Shown: one piece after another, positions 41,416-48,735 of the stretch
How the letters are laid out: each line of letters begins with the position of its first letter
Numbering within the stretch: the first letter of the stretch is position 1
Origin: Terriglobia bacterium
GTDB taxonomy: Bacteria; Acidobacteriota; Polarisedimenticolia; Polarisedimenticolales; JAIQFR01
Assembly (NCBI GenBank): GCA_020073205.1
Contig: JAIQFR010000020.1
Location: 1 to 52,718, forward strand
Reading direction: 5' to 3'
DNA length: 52,718 nucleotides
The notes under the pieces: generated by a model
The model's input: the letters and a program-made list of their open reading frames with translations, nothing else
What the model was told of the DNA's origin: nothing
Databases searched by the model: none
Program-made: the position numbers and the translations under genes

Positions 41416-41736
41416 GGTGTCCTTACCTCCGGGGCGCCCGAACAGGGGCCGATGAATTATGGGGGCGACCCGTAGATTCTTCAAATCGGGGGCCGGGCAG
41501 GGGGGCCCGTCCTCCGGATCCCTCACATTCCGATGGGTTCGTTAGGGGATTCCGCCGCGACCGCCTGGTGAACAGTTCACTCGCAGGTGCGACGGTCGCT
41601 GTGCCTGAACCGAACCCCGTGGTCGTTCGAAGCCCCCATAACATGACCCATCGGAATGTGAGGGATCCGGAGGACGGACCGACCGGTCGGACTTTCCGGG
41701 ATCCGCCAGACCGGCAATCTCCGCGCCCCCTCTCCC
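41416..41736. other. 321-base non-coding stretch holding a long palindrome
   Basis: No convincing gene is present. The short frames here have no ribosome binding site or family resemblance. The stretch holds the 171-bp inverted-repeat structure described separately and, to its right, a perfect 12-bp palindrome CCGACCGGTCGG (41679-41690). Confidence 0.7.
41507..41677. repeat. 171-bp imperfect palindrome with 32-bp perfect terminal inverted repeats
   Basis: Positions 41507-41538 are an exact reverse complement of 41646-41677. Pairing continues inward with bulges (GTTA/TAAC, GGGG/CCCC, CGACC/GGTCG) to about 41562/41621. The 58-base tip contains a perfect hairpin GTGAAC-A-GTTCAC (41568-41580). 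There is no T-run, no transposase and no clear target-site duplication. It could be a MITE-like element, a structured RNA or an mRNA-stabilising extragenic palindrome between the exporter and thioredoxin-like genes. Confidence 0.85.
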
Positions 41737-43497
41737 CTACTGGACGTGTCCCCGCCGCATCTGGTCGTCGTAGAGCCTGCGGTAGAGGCCGTTCGCCTCG
41801 TAAAGGGCGTCGTGGGTCCCGACCTCGACGATCCTCCCGTCGTTCATCACGTAGATTCGATCCACCCCGGCCACGCTGGTGAGCCGATGGGCGATGAGAA
41901 TCACCGTGCTCCCCCGGACCCGCTCGAGGAAGCGCGCGAGCACCTGCCGCTCGGTCCTCGGATCGAGCGCGGACGTCGCCTCGTCGAGGCAATGCACCGC
42001 GGGCGCCTTGAGGAGGGCCCGGGCGAGGGCGAGGCGCTGGCGCTCCCCGCCGGAAAGGCGAAGGCCCTGCTCGCCGACCTGCGTCTCGAGGCCTTGCGGC
42101 AGCGTGGACAGGAACTCGTCGAGCCCCGCCACGGCGAGCACCTCGCCGAGCGCGGCGTCGGACGCGCGTGGCGCCGCGAGCCTCAGGTTCGCGGCGAGCG
42201 TGTCGTGAAAGAGCTGGGTTTCCTGCGGAACGAGGCCGACCGCACGCCTCAGATTCCGGAGGGGCCAGTCCCGTAGGTCGACACCGTCGAGGAGCACCGC
42301 GCCGCGCTGCGGATCGAGGTAACGCGGGAGGAGAGCGGCCAGCGTGGACTTTCCTCCGCCGGAGGGGCCCACGAGCGCCACGACCTCCCCTGGCGAGATC
42401 TCGATACCGACGTCCTCCAGGGCCAGCGTGCCGCCGGGCCACGTGAGCCCGGCCCCCCGCAAGACCACCGCGCCGCGGACCGGCGACGGCGCCCTCGCCC
42501 CCGGCGCTTCCCGGATCTCGGGAGCCTGGTCGAGCAGCTCGAAGATCCTCGCGAGGGAGGCCCTTGCCACCTGGAGGTCCACGTTGATCTCGATCAGCCC
42601 GCCGATCGGCCGGAGGAGCCGTGTCGCGAGAGTGTAGTAGGCGACGAGGCTCCCGACCGACAACGACCCCGACAGGACCCGCGAGCCGCCGATGAGGAAC
42701 ACCAGGACGAAAGCCCCCGTGTTCACCAGGTCCGCCAGAGCGACCTGCCATGCGCCGATCATCGAGAGCGCCAGGTTGGACCGGATCACCGGGCGCGAAA
42801 CCTCGACGTGCCGACGGGCCTCGGCCTTCTCCCGGAGGAACTCCTGCACGAGTCGCATCCCGGTGAGGCGTTCCTCGAAGAAAGAGTAGAGATCACCGTA
42901 AGCGTCCCGGGCGCGACCTCCTTCGTCGCGGAGCCGCGCGTTGACCCGGGCGACGAGGACCAGCAGGAGGGGGTAGGCCAGGACCATCGCGCCGGTCAGG
43001 ACGGGATCGAGCCAGAGCAGGATCGCGACGATCCCGGCGACGGTGAGGCCGTCGCTCGCCGCATTGACGAGGGTGTTCGCCGCGGCCCGCTGCAGCACGT
43101 CCACGTCCGACGTGAGGCGCGCGAGGATGTCGCCGAATCGCTCGCCGCGGAAGAAGAAGGGGGACATCCGCGAGACGTGCTCGTAGAGCCTCGACCTGAC
43201 ATCGAACAGGATCCTCAGCCCCGAGTAGCTGTACAACCAGGTCGAGAGGATTCGAAACGCGACCCGGAAGACGAGCAGCACCGCCAGCAAGCCCGCGAGC
43301 AGGAACAGCGCCCGCCGGTCGCCGTCGCCGAGCGCACGGTCGATGATCGCCCGCAGAATGAGGGGGTCGACCAGGCCGAGCACCACGGACACGACGATGC
43401 AGAGCCCGATCTCCGCCTGGAGCCCGAGGTAGGGGCGGACGAAGCCGCCGAAGAAGCGCCGGACCATGCCTTTTCGGTGGGGATCCGCCGTCTTCAC
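41737..43497 (-). CDS. ABC exporter, fused membrane and ATPase domains (peptide/lipid type)
   Basis: The 586-residue protein has an ABC exporter transmembrane domain of six helices (about 25-310) followed by the ATPase: Walker A GPSGGGKST (about 378-386), signature LSGGERQRLALARALL, Walker B HCLDEATSALD and H-loop IAHRLTSV. Both nucleotide motifs are complete. There is no N-terminal C39 leader peptidase. Its start overlaps the stop of the HlyD-type gene by four bases, so exporter and adaptor are made together. The divergent maturation genes suggest it exports their product. Confidence 0.9.
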   Translation of the reverse strand: MKTADPHRKGMVRRFFGGFVRPYLGLQAEIGLCIVVSVVLGLVDPLILRAIIDRALGDGDRRALFLLAGLLAVLLVFRVAFRILSTWLYSYSGLRILFDVRSRLYEHVSRMSPFFFRGERFGDILARLTSDVDVLQRAAANTLVNAASDGLTVAGIVAILLWLDPVLTGAMVLAYPLLLVLVARVNARLRDEGGRARDAYGDLYSFFEERLTGMRLVQEFLREKAEARRHVEVSRPVIRSNLALSMIGAWQVALADLVNTGAFVLVFLIGGSRVLSGSLSVGSLVAYYTLATRLLRPIGGLIEINVDLQVARASLARIFELLDQAPEIREAPGARAPSPVRGAVVLRGAGLTWPGGTLALEDVGIEISPGEVVALVGPSGGGKSTLAALLPRYLDPQRGAVLLDGVDLRDWPLRNLRRAVGLVPQETQLFHDTLAANLRLAAPRASDAALGEVLAVAGLDEFLSTLPQGLETQVGEQGLRLSGGERQRLALARALLKAPAVHCLDEATSALDPRTERQVLARFLERVRGSTVILIAHRLTSVAGVDRIYVMNDGRIVEVGTHDALYEANGLYRRLYDDQMRRGHVQ

Positions 43498-44567
43498 GGC
43501 GCCGACCGCCCCGCGATCCGCTCGAGGAACAGACGGCCGAGCGACACCGTCTCGCCGACCACGATGCGCGCGGTCCCGCGCATTCCCTCACGGAGCGGGC
43601 CGGGTCCGCTGGCCACCGGATCGAGGTCGAGGTCCACCGAGAAGCCGCCGGTCTGGCCTCGCCGATCCGCGACGCGGGCGACCGTCGCGCGCACGCTCCC
43701 GTGGATCAGCCAGGGAAACCCGTCGAGGCGAATGGTGGCGCGCTGCCCGGGTCGGACCGCGGCGCGGCCGTTGTCGCTCAACGCCGCCTCGAACCGGGCT
43801 GGCGCTCCGAGCCCGATCCTCAGAAGCTCATCCCCTTTGCGAACGACGCGTCCACGGAGTTCCGCCAGGTCGCCTCCTTCCACGGCGCCCCCTTCGGGCG
43901 CCGTCACCTGGGACGCTCCGATGTCCCGCACGAGCGCCTCGCTCGTCAGCCTCTCCGCTTCGACCTCCCCCTCGAGCCGCCGGGCATCGGCCATCAGGCC
44001 CGCCAGCGTCGAGCGCTGCTGCGCGTCGAGCAGGCCGAGGGCGTGCTCGGCGTGCTCGACGGAGATGGCCGCCAGCTTGAGATCGAGATCCGCCTTTTCC
44101 ACCTGGATCCGCCCGACGATCCCCTCGTCGCCCAGTCGGCGCGCCGCGGTGGCCTCGATCTGAACCCGCTCCCTCTCGACCCGCGCCCGGTCCCGCTCCT
44201 CCTCGGCCTCCAAGCGCTCGCGCGGTTGCACCGACTCCCGGAGCTTCGCGGCCTCCGCGAGCCGCTCCTCTCGTTGGGCGACGAGGCCTTCGAAGCGCGC
44301 GTGGCGCGCGGCAGCTTCGGACTCGAGATCGCGGCTGTCGAGCCGTAGTAGCAAGTCTCCGCCGACGACCCGGTCCCCGGCGCGCACGCGCACCTCCACC
44401 ACCACGCCGTCCCGCGGCGAGCAGATCTGCACGGAGCCCCCCGCGAGCCGCCCGTCGGCCACCACGACTCGATCCAGCCGCCACAGTCCGAGAATCGCGG
44501 CGGCGCACGACAGGAAAGCGCCCAGGAGGACCAGGAGCGTGCGGAGAAGAGGCAGGCGACGGCGCAT
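43494..44567 (-). CDS. HlyD-family secretion adaptor
   Basis: The 357-residue protein has one N-terminal membrane helix (about 8-30), a lipoyl half (VQICSPRDGVVVEVRVRAGDRVVGGDLLLRLD), a long coiled coil (about 80-215), a second lipoyl half (SQVTAPEGGAVEGGDLAELRGRVVRKGDELLRIG) and a barrel. It is the periplasmic adaptor for the following ABC exporter. It is divergent, 84 bases away, from the maturation operon. Confidence 0.88.
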   Translation of the reverse strand: MRRRLPLLRTLLVLLGAFLSCAAAILGLWRLDRVVVADGRLAGGSVQICSPRDGVVVEVRVRAGDRVVGGDLLLRLDSRDLESEAAARHARFEGLVAQREERLAEAAKLRESVQPRERLEAEEERDRARVERERVQIEATAARRLGDEGIVGRIQVEKADLDLKLAAISVEHAEHALGLLDAQQRSTLAGLMADARRLEGEVEAERLTSEALVRDIGASQVTAPEGGAVEGGDLAELRGRVVRKGDELLRIGLGAPARFEAALSDNGRAAVRPGQRATIRLDGFPWLIHGSVRATVARVADRRGQTGGFSVDLDLDPVASGPGPLREGMRGTARIVVGETVSLGRLFLERIAGRSAP

Positions 44568-44638
44568 CGATCGACTCTCTCGAGGTCGGCGTTCCGCCCC
44601 GGTGGCAAGGGTCGGGCGCGGCTGGCGCCGTAGCGCGG

Positions 44639-44644
44639 TATATT
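44639..44644 (+). promoter_or_regulatory. -10 box TATATT for a probably leaderless maturation operon
   Basis: TATATT lies only seven bases before the ATG at 44652 and there is no ribosome binding site, which points to transcription starting at or next to the start codon. No clear -35 box is seen at the usual distance. Confidence 0.5.
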
Positions 44645-44651
44645 ACGCCCG

Positions 44652-45512
44652 ATGCTGCAAAACCTGATCTATCTCGGACTTGCCGAGTCCGGAATGGGCT
44701 GGTGCGTCGCCGACGCCGCGCGAGGCCTGGGGCTCTCCTGCAGTGTGCTCTCGCTCGACGCTCCGCTCCTCGGGAAGCCCGTGACCGTCCGCCCGGGCGA
44801 GGTGCTCTGGGAAGGGACGAGCCTTCTCGACGCGGGTGCGATCCTCGTCGAGGCGCCTCTGTTCCCGTGGCCTCAGCCGGTGGTCCCGACGGAAGCGCCG
44901 GGAGCCGAGCGGGAAGCCCGATCGCTGGCGCTCTCGGCGCTCCGGGCCGCGGCGGAGGTCCGCCCGGTGTGGAACCGGCCGGAGACCGGGCACCTCGCGG
45001 CCTCTCCCGCCGTCTCCTTGACACGTCTCGAAGCCGCGGGCGTCGCGGTGCGCCCTTGGCGTCTCGCGCCGGCGCCAGGCGCCGGACAGGAGGCGGGGTG
45101 CCTCGTGTTGGACGCGGTCGGGAGGGAGCGCTGGCATCGGACATCTCGCCCGCCCGCGGGGGAGCCGGCGCTCGTCCTATCCGCTATCCCCGGCGAGGTC
45201 CTCTGTCTCCTGGTCATCGGAGGGAGGATCGCAGGCGCGTGCCGGGGCGCCGGGGGGGACCTGCCTCCGGTCGATGGTGCGGAGGTGACCGCGATCGGGA
45301 GCGTCTCCTCAAGCGCAGCCGGCCTCGCGATCCGGGCGGCCGGCGTGCTCGGTCTCGACTTCGCAGCGTTCCTGCTCGCCGACGGCGACGAAGAGCGGGT
45401 GCTCCTGGCCGACGCCGCACCCGATCTCGCCACGTGGAACGCGTTGCTCTCGGGTGCTCTTCCCGCGATCCTCGTCCAGAGGCTGGCCGAGGCGGCCCTC
45501 TCGGTCGCATAG
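44652..45512 (+). CDS. degenerate ATP-grasp-like protein of the maturation operon
   Basis: The 286-residue protein follows the layout of short ATP-grasp peptide ligases: an N-terminal nucleotide-fold part (LIYLGLAESGMGWCVADAARGLG), the VWNRPETGHLAASPAVSLTRLEAAGVAVRPW segment equal to the domain boundary of ATP-grasp enzymes, and a C-terminal VIGGRIAGACRG...AIRAAGVLGLDFAAFLLADG. However, the metal-binding E-x-N near the end is replaced by ADA (about 253-255), and the usual ATP-lysine and GG loops are missing. It may be a substrate-binding or scaffold partner of the intact ATP-grasp gene two genes downstream. This is inference from motif comparison. Confidence 0.6.
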   Translation: MLQNLIYLGLAESGMGWCVADAARGLGLSCSVLSLDAPLLGKPVTVRPGEVLWEGTSLLDAGAILVEAPLFPWPQPVVPTEAPGAEREARSLALSALRAAAEVRPVWNRPETGHLAASPAVSLTRLEAAGVAVRPWRLAPAPGAGQEAGCLVLDAVGRERWHRTSRPPAGEPALVLSAIPGEVLCLLVIGGRIAGACRGAGGDLPPVDGAEVTAIGSVSSSAAGLAIRAAGVLGLDFAAFLLADGDEERVLLADAAPDLATWNALLSGALPAILVQRLAEAALSVA

Positions 45513-45522
45513 GAGACGCGCG

Positions 45523-46893
45523 TTGAAGCCCTCTCGATACAACCGGATCTTCGAGGCCTCGGACGGTGCGATCCTCGCCTTCAACGGGTGGTCCACCGCC
45601 CTCGCGGAGATCGTGCCGGAGGACCTTCCGTTCATCCGGGCCATGCTGGCCGACCCGGACCGGACCCCCGTCGACAGCCCTCACAAACGGGAAATCCGCG
45701 AGGCGCTCTGCGCCGCGCGCTTCCTGATCGAGGACGACGTGGACGAGCTGGGTGCCACGGTCGCCGACATGCTTCGCGACCGTTTCCGGACGGATCAGCT
45801 CTTCCTGGTGATCGCGCCGACCCTCGACTGCAACTTCCGGTGCGACTACTGCTACGAAGATCACCTCAGGGTCACGATGAGCCGCGCGGTCCGGGAGGCC
45901 CTGGTCCGGTTCGTGGAGGAGCGAGCGGCGACGATCAACCTCCTGCACGTGACCTGGTTCGGCGGCGAGCCGACGCTTCCCGCCGCGACGAAGGTCGTCG
46001 AGGCGCTGTCCGAGGCTTTCCTCGCCCTGGGGGGGCGCCACGGCTTCGAATACAAGGCTCAGCTCGTCACGAACGGCTATCTCCTCGACCGCGCGCGGGT
46101 GGAGCACCTCGCACGGCTCGCCGTCCGGGAGGTCCAGGTAACGGTGGACGGCCCGGCGAGGATTCACGACCGGCGCCGCGTGCTCGCCGGGGGGCAGGGG
46201 ACCTTCGCAAGGATCGTCGAGAACCTCGGGGCAGGCGCCGACCTCGCTCAGTTCCAGCTCCGCATCAACGTCGACCGGAGGAACGCCGCCTCCGCCCTCG
46301 AGGTGGTGGAGATGCTGGAGCACGCCGGCCTGGCGCGCAAGGTCCGCCCCTACCTCGCCCAGGTGACCTTCGCCGGGTCCGCGTGTGGGAACATCCAGGA
46401 AACCTGCTTCTCCGACGAGGAATTCGCCCGGACCGAGGTGGAGCTCTACCGCGAGGCGGCCCGCCGCGGCCTTCCGCTTTCGCGTTATCCCTTCCGACTG
46501 CCGGGCGCATTCTGCACCGCCGATCGGGTCACCGGCTTCGTCGTGTCCCCGTCGGGGGCCCTGTTCAAGTGCTGGCACGAGGTGACCGCAGGACCGGAGC
46601 TGGCCGTGGGCCACCTACTAGACGGAGAGCAGCCGTTCCATGCGGTGAACGAGGCCCGATGGCTGGCCTGGAACCCCCTGGACCGGAGCGAATGCCGGTC
46701 GTGCTCGGTCCTGCCCGTGTGCCACGGCGGGTGCCCGATGGTGGCCCTGACCCGACCGGAATCGACGCGAGGTGCGTGCGAGCACTACCGGTACCACCTC
46801 GACCCGATCCTCGAGATCCAGCACGTCCGCGGGGCACCGCCGAGCGACGGGGCACCTCCGCGGAGAGGCGGCGCCTCCTCGGAAGGCGCGTGA
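45523..46893 (+). CDS. radical SAM/SPASM domain peptide maturase
   Basis: The 456-residue protein has an N-terminal substrate-recognition region, then the radical SAM cluster Cys103-x3-Cys107-x2-Cys110 (CNFRCDYC), GGEPT at 148-151 and a C-terminal SPASM domain. The SPASM cysteines are Cys331, Cys350 (G-x4-C), Cys391, Cys394, Cys400, Cys404 and Cys419, matching the CxxCx5CxxxC pattern for two extra 4Fe-4S clusters. Such enzymes make thioether or carbon cross-links in ribosomal peptides. The TTG at 45523 is chosen because AGGAG lies seven bases before it and the family-like sequence begins there. The C-terminus has a disordered Gly/Pro/Arg tail. Confidence 0.88.
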   Translation: MKPSRYNRIFEASDGAILAFNGWSTALAEIVPEDLPFIRAMLADPDRTPVDSPHKREIREALCAARFLIEDDVDELGATVADMLRDRFRTDQLFLVIAPTLDCNFRCDYCYEDHLRVTMSRAVREALVRFVEERAATINLLHVTWFGGEPTLPAATKVVEALSEAFLALGGRHGFEYKAQLVTNGYLLDRARVEHLARLAVREVQVTVDGPARIHDRRRVLAGGQGTFARIVENLGAGADLAQFQLRINVDRRNAASALEVVEMLEHAGLARKVRPYLAQVTFAGSACGNIQETCFSDEEFARTEVELYREAARRGLPLSRYPFRLPGAFCTADRVTGFVVSPSGALFKCWHEVTAGPELAVGHLLDGEQPFHAVNEARWLAWNPLDRSECRSCSVLPVCHGGCPMVALTRPESTRGACEHYRYHLDPILEIQHVRGAPPSDGAPPRRGGASSEGA

Positions 46894-47801
46894 CCCGGGT
46901 CGCCCTCATCGGCCCCCCGGATCGCCCGGAGATCGAGCGCCTCCAGGTTCGCCTCGAGGAGCGCGGGGTGGAAGCGGTCGCCCTCGACACCCGGCTCGAC
47001 CCCGGCATCACCATCGAAGGCCGCGGGGCCTGGGCGTGCGGAGCCGATCTTCGTGGGATTGCCGGAGCCTACGTGGCCGATCTGGGCATCCGGGCCCCCC
47101 GGGTACCCACAGGGGCCGCTCGCGAGCACGCATTGGCCGCGTCGCTACGGCACCTGGCAGCGTGGAACGCCCTTCTCGAGCACCTCTCGCTCCGCGCTCG
47201 GGTCGTGAACCCTCCCGCCACGCACGATCTCCACGCGCTGAAACCTTTCGAAGTGTTCTCGTACGTCCGCGCCGGCATCCCGGTCCCGTGGACCGTCGCG
47301 ACCACCGACCCCGAAGCGGTCGGCGACCTCCCCGACGGCTCTCTCCGGGGCTGGGTGTCGAAGGGGCTCGTCGGCGGCTACTCGCACACGGTGGCGTACG
47401 AACCGTTGTCGCCATGCGGTCAGGCCGCAGCACCCCCCAACGGAACCGCGAGGATGGTGCAGGAGCGAATCGAAGGAGACAACGTCCGCGCGTTCGTCCT
47501 CGACGGCCGTGTCATCGGCGCCGCGGAGGTTCTTCCCGTCGAGGGAGCCGAGATCGACTCGCGGCACGGCGAGACCCGGATCCGCCGGATGGTGTTGCCA
47601 GGTGAGGCGGCACAGGTCGCCGTGGCGGTCGCGCGGCGCTGGCGAATGCCGTTTGCCGCGGTGGACTTCATGCGCGACGCCCGATCGGGGCGCTTTCTCG
47701 TTCTCGAATGCAACTCGGCGCCGTTCTTCGCCACCTTCGAGGCGCGCGCGGGCCTCGACATCTCGGGACGCCTGGCCGACCATCTGCTGGGGCGCGTCTG
47801 A
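46890..47801 (+). CDS. ATP-grasp ligase, RimK-like, of the maturation operon
   Basis: The 303-residue protein looks complete. It has VVNPPATHDLHALKPFEVFSYVRAGIPVPWT (the usual VNP..H..K..Q/F..A.GIPVP segment), QERIEGDNVRAFVLDGRVIGAAEV, a catalytic IDSRHGE segment, AAVDFMRD, and the metal motif E-x-N in VLECNSAPFF. ATP-grasp ligases form amide or ester bonds through acyl phosphates, for example in graspetides. The GTG at 46890 overlaps the radical SAM stop (GTGA), so the two are translationally coupled. Confidence 0.82.
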   Translation: MTRVALIGPPDRPEIERLQVRLEERGVEAVALDTRLDPGITIEGRGAWACGADLRGIAGAYVADLGIRAPRVPTGAAREHALAASLRHLAAWNALLEHLSLRARVVNPPATHDLHALKPFEVFSYVRAGIPVPWTVATTDPEAVGDLPDGSLRGWVSKGLVGGYSHTVAYEPLSPCGQAAAPPNGTARMVQERIEGDNVRAFVLDGRVIGAAEVLPVEGAEIDSRHGETRIRRMVLPGEAAQVAVAVARRWRMPFAAVDFMRDARSGRFLVLECNSAPFFATFEARAGLDISGRLADHLLGRV

Positions 47802-47851
47802 AGCGGCCTCGGTCTCGAGGAGAACGCCTCCGGAACGCGAGGTCGCTCGGC

Positions 47852-48640
47852 ATGGGCCGCAAGATCGAAGATCCGCTCCTGCAACGCATCCGCGGGATCC
47901 TGCGCGAAGAGGTGGATCCCTCGTTCGATTTCGTCTCGCCTGGCCCGATACCTTGGTGCAGCCCGCCGGCGGCCGCGCGCGGCCTATCGGTGGCCCTCCT
48001 CTCCACCGCCGGCCTGCACCTGAAAGGCGACATACCCTTCCGGTGCATGGACGAGCCGCTCGGCGACACGAGCTTTCGCGTCATCCCGCGCGCCACGCCG
48101 CCCGATGCACTCGATTTGTCGGCGCCCTACGTGGACTCGAGGCACATACCTTCGGACCCGGAGGTCGCGCTTCCTCTCGAAGCGCTCGAGGGATTACATC
48201 GCGACGGAGCGATCGGCCCTCCGGCCCCACGGCACTTCAGCGTCTCCGGGGGAATCGTCAGGCCTTTCCCCGGGCTCGACGTGACGCTGGACACGGTGGG
48301 ATCGCTGCTCCGAGAGGATCAGGTCTCTGCGGTCTTCCTGCTGCCGAGCTGCCCGCTCTGCGTTCAGACCGTATGTCTACTGGCGCGCGGCATCGAGGAC
48401 CGCGGGATCCCGACCGCGTGCCTGACGCTCGTTCCCGCGCTCACCCGGATCGTCGGAGCCCCTCGATCGTTGCACGTCCGATTCCGGTTCGGCGCTCCCT
48501 GCGGCGATCCCGGGAACGCGCCGCTCCATCGGGCCGTGCTGGCCGAGCTGCTTCGCCTGCTCGTGGAAGCCGAAGCTCCCGGCTTCATGCGCGAGTCCGA
48601 CTTGAAATGGAAGCGCGGCGACGTGGCCGGAAGTTCCTAG
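47852..48640 (+). CDS. glycine/sarcosine/betaine reductase protein B-like, cysteine form
   Basis: The 262-residue protein matches the short family related to selenoprotein B (GrdB-like): VALLSTAGLHLKGDIPF, GDTSFRVIPR, LPLEALEGLHRDGAIGPPAPRHFS and LLPSCPLCVQTVCLLARGIEDRGIPT. The active-site region has a CPLC pair (Cys167/Cys170) where GrdB carries selenocysteine, so it could do thiol/selenol-type redox chemistry. The ATG at 47852 lies 50 bases after the ATP-grasp stop; an upstream open frame is less likely. True glycine reductase genes (grdA, grdC) are absent. Its role beside a peptide maturase is unknown. Confidence 0.75.
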   Translation: MGRKIEDPLLQRIRGILREEVDPSFDFVSPGPIPWCSPPAAARGLSVALLSTAGLHLKGDIPFRCMDEPLGDTSFRVIPRATPPDALDLSAPYVDSRHIPSDPEVALPLEALEGLHRDGAIGPPAPRHFSVSGGIVRPFPGLDVTLDTVGSLLREDQVSAVFLLPSCPLCVQTVCLLARGIEDRGIPTACLTLVPALTRIVGAPRSLHVRFRFGAPCGDPGNAPLHRAVLAELLRLLVEAEAPGFMRESDLKWKRGDVAGSS

Positions 48641-48699
48641 GGCGCCCGCCTGCACGCGGTTTACTTTCGCCCTACCATCGTTTATTTCGATTTTCGTGG

Positions 48700-48728
48700 T
48701 TGTTCGCCGGCTGGCCGGGAATTATAGT
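48700..48728 (+). promoter_or_regulatory. candidate promoter of the LysM/M23 gene
   Basis: TTGTTC (48700-48705) and TATAGT (48723-48728) are 17 bases apart in an AT-rich island. The -10 box ends seven bases before the ATG at 48736 and no ribosome binding site is present, so the mRNA may be leaderless. Confidence 0.5.
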
Positions 48729-48735
48729 CGCCTGG

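Noticed and set aside
41423-41641. 73-codon minus-strand frame ending just before the thioredoxin-like gene
   Set aside because: It runs through the palindrome, has no ribosome binding site and has a composition like non-coding DNA; it was considered as a precursor peptide and dropped.
41577-41651. 24-codon minus-strand frame inside the palindrome
   Set aside because: It has one cysteine, no leader-like pattern and no ribosome binding site; the palindrome explains the conserved-looking bases better.
41507-41677. Simple intrinsic terminator of the exporter gene
   Set aside because: The arms are too long and separated by 107 bases, and no T-run follows on either strand.
47852-48640. Selenocysteine in the GrdB-like protein
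   Set aside because: The active-site codons are TGC and no in-frame TGA occurs before the stop, so this is a cysteine form.
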